A DNA stretch of 64,000 nucleotides from Poriferisodalis sp965208895 (GTDB taxonomy: Bacteria; Actinomycetota; Acidimicrobiia; Acidimicrobiales; Poriferisodalaceae): positions 4,377,745-4,441,744 of the forward strand of contig NZ_OZ242363.1 in the NCBI RefSeq assembly GCF_965208895.1, written 5' to 3'. The first letter of the stretch is position 1, and each line of letters opens with the position of its first letter. Made by a program: the position numbers and the translations under genes. A model generated the notes under the pieces. That model did not search any database and had not been told where the DNA came from. It was given only the letters and a program-made list of their open reading frames with translations. Of this stretch, positions 42,773 through 51,885 are shown piece by piece.

Positions 42773-44386
42773 TCAGGCCATGGCGAGGCCGGGGTAGCCG
42801 TTCGCAGCAAGCTCGGTGACCTTGGCGGTGTAGCGGGTGGCTCCGCCGAAGTAGGCCTGGTAGCGGACCTTGCCTTCCTCGTGGCCGGCGACATTGGAGT
42901 TGTAGCCGGTGAACCAGCCCTTGCTGCGCCGGAACAGCAGCCGTTCGTGGAACCGCTTCACCTCGTCTACCCATTCCTGCTCGGCTTCGGGCTGCGCTTC
43001 CACCCGACTGTATCCGTGCTCGTGCACGTATTCGAGCAATCCCGTCACCCAGTCGACGCCGCCCTCGATGGCCCTTGGGAAGTTGGTGGAGCCCGACACG
43101 CTCTGGGGGCCGGCCACCATCAACATGTTGGGGAAGCCGTGTGAGAGCAGGCCGCAGAAGGTGCTGGGGCCGTCACGCCATTTCTCGCCGAGCGTGGTGC
43201 CGTCGACACCGCGGATGTCCACCCGGTCGAACGCCCCGGTGATGGCGTCGAAGCCGGTGGCGTAGACGATCAGGTCAAGGTCGTAGTGGCGGTCGGTGGT
43301 CTCGATGCCAGTTGCGGTCAGGCGCTCGATGGGTGTCTGCGACAGGTCCACCAGCTCGACATTGGGGTTGTTGTAGGCCTCGAAGTAGTCGGTTTCCAGC
43401 GGCAGCCGCTGCAGTCCGAAGCCGTGGTCTTTGGGGATGAGCTTCTCCGCCACGGCAGGGTCGCGGACTCGTTGGCGGATCCGCTCGGCGATGTACTCCG
43501 ACATCTCCCGGTTCGCGGCCTCATCCACGAAGATCTCGGCGAAGTTGCCCGCCAGGATGGCGAAACCCGAGCGGGTGTACAGCTCATCCCACAGCTCACG
43601 GCGCTCGGCAGCGGTCATGTCCCAGAATCCCCAGCGGGGCACGTGCTCGAAGCCTTGGGGTGAGGCAGCGCAGTTGGCGAAGATCTCGTCGTAGCGATCG
43701 CGGATCTCGTCCATCTCTGTCTCGGAGATGGGGGAGTTGTTCAGCGGGGTGCTCCAATTGGGGCGGCGCTGGAACACCTTGAGCTCGGCGACCTTGTCTG
43801 CGATCTCGCCGATCACCTGGATGCCGGTAGCCCCGGTGCCGATGACTCCGACGCGCTTGCCGGCCAGTTCCACGGGCTCTTTGGGCCAGAAGAACGTATG
43901 AAACGCCGGGCCTTCGAAGGAGTCCATGCCGGGGTAGGAGGGCAGGGTCGGTGCCGACAGCGGACCGAGGCTGGTGACCACGAAGCGTGCGGTGTGGGTG
44001 TCGCCGTCGGCGAGCGAGAGATGCCAGCGGCGCTCGCTCTCGTCCCAGGCCATGCGTTTGACTCGCTTGCCGAAGCGCATGTGACGACGCAGGTCGAACT
44101 TGTCCGCCACGTAGTTCAGGTAGCGCAGGTTCTCGGGCTGTGAGCTGAAGCGCTCCTTCCAGTGCCATTCGTCGAGCAGTTCTTTCGAGAATGAGTAGCC
44201 GTAGGTGTAGCTCTCGGAGTCGAACCGGCAACCCGGGTAGCGGTTGCGGTACCAGGTGCCGCCGAGATCGTCCTCGGCTTCGAGGACCACGGCGTCGATG
44301 CCGAGGTCCACCAGGCGCTTGATCTGGTAGATGCCCGACACCCCGGCGCCCAGCACCACCACTTCGCTCTGGCTGGAGTCGCCCAC
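42773..44386 (-). CDS. Baeyer-Villiger monooxygenase
   Basis: 537 residues. GAGVSG (13-18), GGTWYRNRYPGCRFDSESYT, fingerprint FEGPAFHTFFWP (FxGxxxHxxxW[P/D] complete), NADPH motif GTGATGIQVI, ATGFDAITGAFDRVDIRG. Type I BVMOs convert ketones to esters or lactones. First gene of the minus-strand operon with sulfatase and two P450s. Confidence 0.92.
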   Translation of the reverse strand: MGDSSQSEVVVLGAGVSGIYQIKRLVDLGIDAVVLEAEDDLGGTWYRNRYPGCRFDSESYTYGYSFSKELLDEWHWKERFSSQPENLRYLNYVADKFDLRRHMRFGKRVKRMAWDESERRWHLSLADGDTHTARFVVTSLGPLSAPTLPSYPGMDSFEGPAFHTFFWPKEPVELAGKRVGVIGTGATGIQVIGEIADKVAELKVFQRRPNWSTPLNNSPISETEMDEIRDRYDEIFANCAASPQGFEHVPRWGFWDMTAAERRELWDELYTRSGFAILAGNFAEIFVDEAANREMSEYIAERIRQRVRDPAVAEKLIPKDHGFGLQRLPLETDYFEAYNNPNVELVDLSQTPIERLTATGIETTDRHYDLDLIVYATGFDAITGAFDRVDIRGVDGTTLGEKWRDGPSTFCGLLSHGFPNMLMVAGPQSVSGSTNFPRAIEGGVDWVTGLLEYVHEHGYSRVEAQPEAEQEWVDEVKRFHERLLFRRSKGWFTGYNSNVAGHEEGKVRYQAYFGGATRYTAKVTELAANGYPGLAMA

Positions 44387-44455
44387 GGCTGTCCCTTCAA
44401 TCGCCCGCCCCGCAGTATGGCGGCCCCGACGTCAACTGTGCTTACCGCGAGCGAG

Positions 44456-44485
44456 CGTTGCCGTACCTACGAATGACGATCCCGT
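44456..44485 (-). pseudogene. Remnant of a DUF4160 gene
   Basis: On the minus strand these bases encode HGIVIRRYGN, close to the DUF4160 signature GIVIRMYGN of the intact gene at 57884-58144. At DNA level 28 of 30 bases match 58093-58122. No start or rest of the gene remains. Confidence 0.5.
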
Positions 44486-44509
44486 GGCATTCCTTGGCAC
44501 CTTGTGATT

Positions 44510-44550
44510 TACCTTTGATATGATATTTACTGTGTCTATAAATAAAGGTA
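44510..44550. promoter_or_regulatory. AT-rich control region with inverted repeat
   Basis: TACCTTT (44510-44516) and AAAGGTA (44544-44550) form an inverted repeat. TTGATA (44515-44520) and TATAAA (44537-44542) with 16 bases between look like a promoter. It overlaps the start of the AbiEi-like gene, fitting autoregulation, but it makes the exact start codon uncertain. Confidence 0.45.
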
Positions 44551-45575
44551 TAAGAGTAGATGTCGGACTGGGGCTCGAAGCCGAAGTCTTTCGGATCTTG
44601 CGCGACATCCCCGGACTTGATGTGGGAATAGGCCATCCCGTAGGTCGCGGCGCCGATGCTGTCATTTGGGGTGCGGGAACGCAGACGCCAATTTCGGTCG
44701 AGGTCAAAACCCGTGTCAATGCCGCCAACGTTCACCAGCTCATCCACCGTGCACGAGGCACTTCGTTGCCGCTGGTCGTCATCGCGCGAGATATGACCGA
44801 AGGCGCACGAACGGCGCTCGCTGAGGAGGGCATCGGCACGATCGACGGTCTCGGCAACGTCCGCCTGGAGCTACCGGGGCTGCTCGTGCGGCTTGATGGA
44901 GCAGCGCGGCGGCCGCGATCTAAGACTCGTGCGACTCTGTCGGGGAAGTCGAGTCTTGTTGCGCAGGCGATGCTGCTTGACACGGCGAGGTCTTGGCATG
45001 TCGCCGAGATGGCGGAGTATGCGGGCGTTTCCCCCGCACTCGCACACCGAGTGCTGCAGCGCCTTGTGGACTTGGAGATCGTCGCCTCCCAAGGTGCGGG
45101 ACCGTCCAAGCAGCGACGTCTCGTCGAGCCTTCTGCACTGTTCGATCTGTGGGTTGAGGAGCACCATGATCGCAGCCGAAGACACCCCACGTTCATGCTG
45201 GCCGCCGCTGCTGAGGACTTGGCAGCGACGGTGTGTCGCCGTCTTGAGTCGGCCGGGGTGAGCTATGCGTTGACCGGTGCCGCAGCGATCGCTCGCATCG
45301 CTCCGGTCCTGACCAGCGTTCCTGTCGTCGAGGTGTGGCTCGAGGCAGTCGCCGACCCGAGCGCGGTGTCCGCAGAAATCAGTGCCGAGGAAGTCACATC
45401 GGGGCCTAACGTCGTGCTGCAGCAGGAACGCGACGACATTCCCTTGGCCTACCGGACTCGAAGACATGGTGCCTGGTTCGCCAATGTGTGTCGTCTGTAC
45501 TTCGACGCGAGACGGAATCCTCAGCGAGGACAAGAGCAGGCAGATCATCTGCGACGTGAATTGATCGGCTTTTGA
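44520..45575 (+). CDS. AbiEi-like regulator/antitoxin with nuclease-like N-terminus
   Basis: Up to 351 residues (ATG 44520; GTG 44532 is an alternative, neither with a good RBS). Residues 15-110 look like a PD-(D/E)xK fold: EAEVFRIL, GRGADAVIW (Asp46), ISVEVKTRV (Glu61, Lys63), LVVIARDM. Residues 140-215 are a winged helix (AQAMLLDTARSWHVAEMAEY, AGVSPALAHRVLQRLVDLEI). The C-terminal 140 residues (ESAGVSYALTGAAAIARIAP) resemble type IV antitoxin AbiEi. Its stop overlaps the start of the nucleotidyltransferase gene. It probably represses the pair and counters the toxin; the nuclease-like part may have another job. Confidence 0.65.
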   Translation: MIFTVSINKGIRVDVGLGLEAEVFRILRDIPGLDVGIGHPVGRGADAVIWGAGTQTPISVEVKTRVNAANVHQLIHRARGTSLPLVVIARDMTEGARTALAEEGIGTIDGLGNVRLELPGLLVRLDGAARRPRSKTRATLSGKSSLVAQAMLLDTARSWHVAEMAEYAGVSPALAHRVLQRLVDLEIVASQGAGPSKQRRLVEPSALFDLWVEEHHDRSRRHPTFMLAAAAEDLAATVCRRLESAGVSYALTGAAAIARIAPVLTSVPVVEVWLEAVADPSAVSAEISAEEVTSGPNVVLQQERDDIPLAYRTRRHGAWFANVCRLYFDARRNPQRGQEQADHLRRELIGF

Positions 45576-46423
45576 TGGCGCCAAACCACGGCAGCGAGTA
45601 CGACATTGCCGCCACCGAACGCTGCGAGCGGGTGCTGGTGACGCTGCTCGGCGATCTCGGACCGTGGTGCGACAGGGTCGTGCTGGTCGGAGGGCTCGCG
45701 CCGCGCTACATCGTCGGGTCCGATCCTCTGGCAGCCAATCCCCACGTCGGAACTACTGATGTCGACCTCGTCATCACCCTCGCAGTCGGCGAATCCAGCG
45801 AGACCTACGCCACGCTCTACAGGAATCTCATTCGTTCCGGCTTCGCCGTCGGCGAACACAGCTTCCAGTGGCAGCGCATCGTCGATGGCGTGACGGTGGA
45901 CGTCGAGTTCATCTGCGAAACCGATGAGGCAGATCCGGGTGCCATCTATCGCCCGAAACAAGGAACCGGTTCGGACTTCGCCGCATTCAATGCCCCTTGT
46001 GCCGGCCTCACGGCACAGGACTGTGTCGAGGTGTCTGTGACCGCTGAGCGCCTCGACGGGGGCGGGCTGTCGACCGTGAGGCTTCGCGTTGCCGGCGTGT
46101 TGATCTTCACCGTGCTCAAGTTGCTCGCGTTTCAACAGCGGCATCACAACAAGGACTCCTACGACCTCGTCTACACCTTGAAGAACCATGAGAACGGCCC
46201 GAGGGCCGCAGGCGAGGTCGCAGCCCGGAGCCCGGTGCGCTCCGAGAAATCGGTCACCGATGCGCTTGAATCGTTGCGGGAGCGGTTCGAGGCGCCGCAC
46301 TACGACGCCCCGGTTGCGTATGCGAACTTCCTGGCCGACCGAGACGACCACGAGAGCAGAGCTCGCCTGCGCAACGAAGCCGTCGCGGTTGCGCGCGAGT
46401 TTCTGGCCGGCGCGGCAGTCTGA
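45575..46423 (+). CDS. AbiEii-like nucleotidyltransferase (probable toxin)
   Basis: 282 residues. Minimal nucleotidyltransferase site: VLVGGLAPRYI (Gly39-Gly40), TTDVDLVIT (Asp62, Asp64) and VDVEFI (Asp109) give the three acidic residues. Family toxins transfer nucleotides to tRNA or GTP targets and give abortive infection. It is translationally coupled to the AbiEi-like gene (TGATG) and lies about 140 bases before the BREX operon, so the pair may protect or control the island. Confidence 0.72.
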   Translation: MAPNHGSEYDIAATERCERVLVTLLGDLGPWCDRVVLVGGLAPRYIVGSDPLAANPHVGTTDVDLVITLAVGESSETYATLYRNLIRSGFAVGEHSFQWQRIVDGVTVDVEFICETDEADPGAIYRPKQGTGSDFAAFNAPCAGLTAQDCVEVSVTAERLDGGGLSTVRLRVAGVLIFTVLKLLAFQQRHHNKDSYDLVYTLKNHENGPRAAGEVAARSPVRSEKSVTDALESLRERFEAPHYDAPVAYANFLADRDDHESRARLRNEAVAVAREFLAGAAV

Positions 46424-46561
46424 AATCGACCGAAGCGCGACCTACGGCGACTCGGACGGTTTGGCTTCGAACTGGCGCGACCGCCGTTCGTCTTGAACCC
46501 TCCCACTATGGTTGCTGAGCCGGTCGTTACGCGAGAGGCAGGAGTCGAGCGGGGGAGCGCC

Positions 46562-47107
46562 GTGACATCAGCGGTCTCAACACACGATGTCGACGAGATC
46601 GTTGCATCCGCCATTCGAGTCGCCCGACTGGGTGAGGCAGATCTCCGGAACTGGTGGGGATCTCGTTCATTCGGTGCCGCAGGTCGCGTGGTCCTGAAAC
46701 AACGACTCCCACGAACTTGGCGCATGGCAGCGGTCGAACTTGATTTGGCCTCGGCGACAAACCGCCACAACGACATCATCGATCGGCCGAACGCCGTCCA
46801 CCTGTTCAGCGATCGCTGGCCGGTACGCCGCTGGGCGACGGCGTGGGTCGCCGAACAGAAGACCGAAGACGAACCGTCAGAGATCTTCGAGTTGCTTGAG
46901 TCGGCCACGCTTGAGGCCATCGAAGCCGATCTGCGTGTCGACAAGAAATTGAAGGTCGAATCTCTCGGCGATGCGCTGAGAGTCGGGACAATTGAGCGCT
47001 CGTTGCTGGGAGACCCTGCTGCGGTGGCCGATGCTGTTCGAACGCTTGCTGCCTCGTATGTTGGTCTCGAGACGTTTGCGGTGCCCTTCCTCGAGGTGAC
47101 CGATTGA
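46562..47107 (+). CDS. brxE: BREX protein BrxE
   Basis: 181 residues from GTG 46562 (GGGGGAG upstream; ATG 46508 is an alternative). IRVARLGEADLRNWWGSRSF, GAAGRVVLKQRLPRTWRMAA and VELDLASATNRHNDIID match the BrxE pattern as I know it. BrxE is characteristic of type 6 BREX, where it precedes brxA. Its stop overlaps the next start. Biochemical role is unknown in the literature. Confidence 0.75.
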   Translation: MTSAVSTHDVDEIVASAIRVARLGEADLRNWWGSRSFGAAGRVVLKQRLPRTWRMAAVELDLASATNRHNDIIDRPNAVHLFSDRWPVRRWATAWVAEQKTEDEPSEIFELLESATLEAIEADLRVDKKLKVESLGDALRVGTIERSLLGDPAAVADAVRTLAASYVGLETFAVPFLEVTD

Positions 47108-47871
47108 CCGAGATGAGTTCGAACATTTCGAAACGCGGCGCCTTGCTCGACGACACCCGGCAGTTCGTCTCGTTGTGGGACGACGACCTGTCCAGCGCGG
47201 CGAATCTGTCGCTCTTCAACGAAGAGAACTTACTTGGGCTGCCTTCGCAGTCGAGGGCGGCGGACGTCATGATGTACGCGTTGCGTCCTCGCTTCATCGA
47301 TCCGGGCGAGGACGTGGTTCGGGCGCTTCGCATTCTGCGCGATCGATCTGCCGCATTCTCAGATGCCTGCTACTACGAGGCGTCGAGAGCTGATCGGTTG
47401 CTTGCCGCATTCGCAGAGGGCCCGCTCGTCCGCTGGCACGAAGAAGGCCGACTCGGGGTGAACGCTGACCTGGCCGAGCAATGGGTGGACGAGCTCGAAA
47501 CGGCCGAGGAGGTCCCGGCCTGGTCGCCGTCGTTGAAACGGCGGGTCGCCCAGGGGCTGTTGGCGACCCTGCGCGATTTCGGACGCCTTGAAGGCTCCAC
47601 CAAGTCGCCCTACAAGGAGATTGCTGGTCCCGGCATCTCCGATGGCGGATTCGCATACGTCGCCTACCGCCTCCATCAGTGCGGCGAGTCGAGCCGCGGC
47701 CTCTTGACCACGCCTGTGTGGAAGCGGTGGTTGCTCGACAGCCCCCGGATCGACCAACAGATGCACCGCCTCGCGGCAGAGGGACTCGTCTACTACGCCC
47801 GCGCTGGATCAAGCCTCCGGATCGACTGGCGCGTCGGGAGTCTGGTGGAGGTGGCTTGTGCCGTTGCCTGA
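47104..47871 (+). CDS. brxA: BREX protein BrxA (DUF1819)
   Basis: 255 residues (TTG 47104 overlapping the brxE stop; ATG 47113 alternative). GALLDDTRQFVSLWDDDLSS, NLLGLPSQSRAADVMMYALR and a C-terminal winged-helix-like LLDSPRIDQQMHRLAAEGLV match DUF1819. BrxA is a small DNA-binding protein needed for phage exclusion. It overlaps brxB by 14 bases. Confidence 0.82.
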   Translation: MTEMSSNISKRGALLDDTRQFVSLWDDDLSSAANLSLFNEENLLGLPSQSRAADVMMYALRPRFIDPGEDVVRALRILRDRSAAFSDACYYEASRADRLLAAFAEGPLVRWHEEGRLGVNADLAEQWVDELETAEEVPAWSPSLKRRVAQGLLATLRDFGRLEGSTKSPYKEIAGPGISDGGFAYVAYRLHQCGESSRGLLTTPVWKRWLLDSPRIDQQMHRLAAEGLVYYARAGSSLRIDWRVGSLVEVACAVA

Positions 47872-48430
47872 GCCCATCGCCAACATCGCCGAGCGGATCG
47901 TCACCTACTATGAGACGAAGACAACCCCGCCGTTCCTCATCTACCAGTACGAGCCGAAGCACGAGTACACGGTGCGACGGGAGCTGAGCGATCTCCGCAA
48001 GTGGCTCGAGGCCGACCCGCGGAACATCGACTGCGACACCATCTCGCTCGCCGCCGTCTTCTGGGAAACATTGGAGGAGGGCGGCCAACTCGAGGAGATC
48101 ATCAGTCTCGAACGGGCCGGTGCCTACGAGGATGCGCATCTCGCCGTTCGCCAAGTGTTGAGCGCACGACCCACTGTGGCCGATCGGGTCGTCGAGCGGA
48201 TCGAGTCCAAGCAGACCGAACGTTCGGCCATCTTCCTGTACCGAGCTGGCGCGCTGTACCCCGCGCATCGCACAAGCACGTTGCTCGACGAACTCAAAGC
48301 GCGCATCGACAGCCCAGTCACGCTCCTCTACCCCGGCCGCATCGAGGGCGACTATGGCCTGCGGTTCATGGGCCAAACCGAGCCGACCTACGGCTATCGA
48401 GCCCTCATCATCCCCCGAGGTGAATCGTGA
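47858..48430 (+). CDS. brxB: BREX protein BrxB (DUF1788)
   Basis: 190 residues from GTG. FLIYQYEPKHEYTVRRELSD, LRKWLEADPR, VFLYRAGALYP-like (AIFLYRAGALYPAHRTSTLL) and LLYPGRIEGDYGLRFMG are DUF1788 hallmarks (the P-G-x-x-x-G block). It is a core BREX component of unknown activity. Its TGA overlaps the GTG of brxC. Confidence 0.85.
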   Translation: MPLPEPIANIAERIVTYYETKTTPPFLIYQYEPKHEYTVRRELSDLRKWLEADPRNIDCDTISLAAVFWETLEEGGQLEEIISLERAGAYEDAHLAVRQVLSARPTVADRVVERIESKQTERSAIFLYRAGALYPAHRTSTLLDELKARIDSPVTLLYPGRIEGDYGLRFMGQTEPTYGYRALIIPRGES

Positions 48431-51400
48431 GAATCGAAGAACTATTCAGCCGGCCCATCGACCGCAAGATCGAAGAGGTCATCAAGGTCGACGATAAGTC
48501 CACGATCCTCACCGAGATCGAGGAGTACATCCCGACCGGCCACATTGCGACCGAGCTCACCGAGGTGATCGACAGGTTCCAGGAGACGATCCTTAACCCG
48601 AGCGAGACGGTCAACATCTGGGTGTCCGGATTCTTCGGCTCGGGCAAGTCATCGTTCGCCAAGGTGCTCGGATATCTCATCGCGAACCCGGAGATCGGCG
48701 AGAAGCGAGTCACCGACCGATTCTTCGAACTCAACGAGATCCCACGTGCCCGCCAACTGCTCAGCACGATCCACTCTCAGATCGAGGCCGAGGTGGTGCT
48801 GCTCGATCTGGCCACCAGCCCCAATGTGCTGCGCGAGGGCGAGGCGGTGGTCCTGCCGGTGTACCGAACGCTCCTCGAGTCTCTCGGCTACAGCCGAGAT
48901 ATCACGCTCGCCGAGCTCGAGTACGCACTCGAGGGACCAGAAGAGACGATCGGTCTTGAGCAATTCCTTGCTGCATACGAGTCTCTGTATGGCCGGTCGT
49001 GGGATGACCACCGGAACACCATCTTGGCCAAGAATCCGGCCAGCCGCGTGCTGCACGAGCTCGACCCCGACACCTACCCGTCGGCAGACTCGTGGTCGAA
49101 TGCCGCCAGCGCACCCGAAATCAACGCCAACTGGTTCGCAGACCGGGCGTTGGCGATGCTGTCGCGGCGCCGTCCTGGGGCAAAGCGCATCGTGTTCATC
49201 GTCGACGAGGCTGGCCAATACGTCGCTCGGTCGGCCGACAGGATGCTCGGCCTCCAAGGTCTGGCCGAGGCGTGCCAGAAGAAGAAGGGTGCCCTGTGGC
49301 TGCTCGCCACGTCACAAGAGAAGCTCACCGACGTGGTCGACAGCCTCGAAGGCAGGCAGACGGAGCTGGCCAAAGCAGTCGACCGCTTCCCGATCCGTGT
49401 TGACCTGCTCCCGTCGGACATCGACGAGGTGACCGGCCGACGCGTCCTCGACAAGAACGCTGAAGGCGCGTCGGCCGTCCGAGCCGCTCTCGACAAGGAC
49501 CGGAACAAGCTCACCACGTCGGTTGCGCTTCAGTCCGACCGCTACCAGCCATTCAGCGAAGAGGATTTCGTTCGTCTCTATCCGCTGGTGCCCTACCAGC
49601 TCCAGGTTCTGATCGACGCCGTCTCGGCCCGGCGCGCCCAGGGCGGCGCGCCACAGACGTTGGGCGGTTCGAATCGAACGATCATCAAGCACACCCAGCA
49701 ACTGATCACGAATCCGACAGTCGGGCTCGACGGCGACGATGTCGGCGCGCTCGTGACGCTCGATCGTTCCTACACCCTCCTCGAGGAGGTGATTCCGACT
49801 GCGTGGCGCCACGAGGTCGAGCAGGTCGCTGGCGCGCACGGCGACGACAGCCTCCACGCCAAGATCATGCGGGTCGTGGCGCTGTGCACCGACGTTCCCG
49901 GAGTGCCGCTCTCGCCACGGAACCTATCCGTCCTCCTTCATCCCAGCACGCATGCAGATCCGCTTGAAGCAGACGTGCGTGACGCACTCGCGGACCTTGT
50001 CAAGGAAGATCGCCTGCGCGAGGGAGATGACGGCTACCGACTCCAAACCCCGGAGCAGAAGAATTGGGAGAAGGAGCGCAAGCAGATCGATATCGGCGAA
50101 CGGCACAAGCGGCTCCGCAAGACGCTGCTGCGGAACCGTCTCGGGCCTCTCACTGTCAAGAAGGGCCGAACCTTCAAGCTCGAGCTATCTGTCGAGCGCG
50201 AGAAGCTCACCGACGGTGACATCAGCCTCGACATCCGAGGAGATGACGACCTCGATGCACTGCGGATCACCTCTCGAGCCGAGGACAACAGACGCCGGAT
50301 CTACTGGGCGTACGAGACACAGAACGACACTTTCGAGGCGCTGGTCGAGCTGTACCGCAGCGAGGAGATGATCGACCGCCACAAGAACGACCAAGGGGAG
50401 GCCGAACGCTTCCTGCTCCAGGAAGAACGCAAGCGGTCCGACCGACACGGGCGAACGGCCGGTCAGCTGCTGGCCCGAGACATGGCAGCGGGAACGGTCG
50501 TCTTCGACGGAACTTCTCAGGAGGCACCTGATGGCGACCCGCAGTCAGTCGCCGAGAAGGTCGTTACCGCCCACCTCGACAAGATCTACCCCCGGCTCGA
50601 CGAATTCACGGCGACGGTCAAGCGAACGGATCCCGCGCAGGTCTTGACGGCGGACTCCCTGGCCGGGCTGCCCGACTGTTGCGATACTGACGGTCTGAGC
50701 GTTGTGACGATCACAAGCGACGGGCACCAACTCGTCACCGACAGCGGTCCGATAGAGACCGTCGTCGCCCACATCAAGGCCCGCAAGCAATACAACGAGG
50801 ATCAGAACGGCCAGCAGCTCGAACGACACTTCGGCGCACCGCCCTTCGGCTGCTCTCCCGAAGCACTGCAGGTGGTGCTGGCCGCCGCAATCCGGGCCGG
50901 GCTCCTCGAGGTCGTTTCTCAGGCGTCGCGGATTACGTCTCACACGGACCATCGCCTGGAACCGATATTCGCCAAGCTGCCGACCTTCCGGGCCGCGTCA
51001 TTCCGGCCCGCTGAGGACACCGGTCCCGATGTCGAGGTCCGTGGCGAGGTCGCCGAGTGGCTCCAGGAGTTGACCGGAGTGCCGGTCGGGCTCGATGTGG
51101 GATCGCTTGCGCAGCGCGGCCGGACGGATTTTGCAAACCTTCGCCAGCCTTGCACTCAAGCCAAGTCGACGCTCTCAGGTGCCGGCCTTCAAGTGCCCGA
51201 ACAGCTCGATGTCATGGACGAGCTCCTTGGCCGTCTGTCAGGCCCCGACGATGACCTCGTTGTCGAGACCATGCACGAGCGCCGCAGCGACCTCGCCGAA
51301 GGTCGGGCGGCGGTGGGTGCACTTGCCTCCATGGTCGAGACCGAGATGCCTGCCCTACGCGCCGCCGTGGCTGCGCATCGCAACGCCTCCCAACTGGGCG

Positions 51401-51885
51401 ACCATGACACCGAGGTGGAGGCCGTGGCACTCGGCGAGCTGTTGGCGCGTGCCCGCTACGGCGACGACTTGGCGAAGATCAAGAGCCACACAACCAATAT
51501 CGAGCAAGCAATCGCTTCAGAGCAAGCTTCGCTGCGGGACATCGTCGCGGAGAGGGTGGAGGAAGCCACTGAAGCGCTCCGAACTCGATACCCGTCAGTC
51601 GATGGCGTGGTCTTCGACGAGGTGACCGCCCCGATGTCCCGCCTCGCCGACGCTACGGAGATCCCGTTGCTCCGGGCGAACCTCCAAGGTGTTGACGGCG
51701 CGGTCCGCTCCGTGTCTGACGCATTGGACGCTCTCGTTGCGACTCGTGACGTTCGCCATGTGCGTGCCGCCGAGGTCTGGAGCGCGCCCATCACCTCGGA
51801 AACCGAGCTCGACGCAGCCCTCGGCCGGCTGAGAGAGGCGGTCCTGAGCGAACTCGACGACGACACCGAGGTCCGGTTCCGGTGA
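48427..51885 (+). CDS. brxC: BREX P-loop ATPase BrxC
   Basis: 1152 residues. Walker A GFFGSGKSSF (Lys74) and Walker B RIVFIVDEAGQYV (Asp260-Glu261) give an AAA-like ATPase. IEELFSRPIDRKIEEVIKVD at the N-terminus and WVSGFFGSGKSSFAKVLGYL are typical of BrxC/PglY. Coiled coil appears near residues 930-1050. Length is normal, so this gene is intact. GTG start overlaps brxB, and its stop overlaps pglX (GTGA). Confidence 0.9.
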   Translation: MRIEELFSRPIDRKIEEVIKVDDKSTILTEIEEYIPTGHIATELTEVIDRFQETILNPSETVNIWVSGFFGSGKSSFAKVLGYLIANPEIGEKRVTDRFFELNEIPRARQLLSTIHSQIEAEVVLLDLATSPNVLREGEAVVLPVYRTLLESLGYSRDITLAELEYALEGPEETIGLEQFLAAYESLYGRSWDDHRNTILAKNPASRVLHELDPDTYPSADSWSNAASAPEINANWFADRALAMLSRRRPGAKRIVFIVDEAGQYVARSADRMLGLQGLAEACQKKKGALWLLATSQEKLTDVVDSLEGRQTELAKAVDRFPIRVDLLPSDIDEVTGRRVLDKNAEGASAVRAALDKDRNKLTTSVALQSDRYQPFSEEDFVRLYPLVPYQLQVLIDAVSARRAQGGAPQTLGGSNRTIIKHTQQLITNPTVGLDGDDVGALVTLDRSYTLLEEVIPTAWRHEVEQVAGAHGDDSLHAKIMRVVALCTDVPGVPLSPRNLSVLLHPSTHADPLEADVRDALADLVKEDRLREGDDGYRLQTPEQKNWEKERKQIDIGERHKRLRKTLLRNRLGPLTVKKGRTFKLELSVEREKLTDGDISLDIRGDDDLDALRITSRAEDNRRRIYWAYETQNDTFEALVELYRSEEMIDRHKNDQGEAERFLLQEERKRSDRHGRTAGQLLARDMAAGTVVFDGTSQEAPDGDPQSVAEKVVTAHLDKIYPRLDEFTATVKRTDPAQVLTADSLAGLPDCCDTDGLSVVTITSDGHQLVTDSGPIETVVAHIKARKQYNEDQNGQQLERHFGAPPFGCSPEALQVVLAAAIRAGLLEVVSQASRITSHTDHRLEPIFAKLPTFRAASFRPAEDTGPDVEVRGEVAEWLQELTGVPVGLDVGSLAQRGRTDFANLRQPCTQAKSTLSGAGLQVPEQLDVMDELLGRLSGPDDDLVVETMHERRSDLAEGRAAVGALASMVETEMPALRAAVAAHRNASQLGDHDTEVEAVALGELLARARYGDDLAKIKSHTTNIEQAIASEQASLRDIVAERVEEATEALRTRYPSVDGVVFDEVTAPMSRLADATEIPLLRANLQGVDGAVRSVSDALDALVATRDVRHVRAAEVWSAPITSETELDAALGRLREAVLSELDDDTEVRFR

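Noticed and set aside
44442..44747. A 101-codon minus-strand ORF opposite the AbiEi-like gene
   Set aside because: It is antisense to a better gene; only its DUF4160-like end is meaningful and is listed as a remnant.
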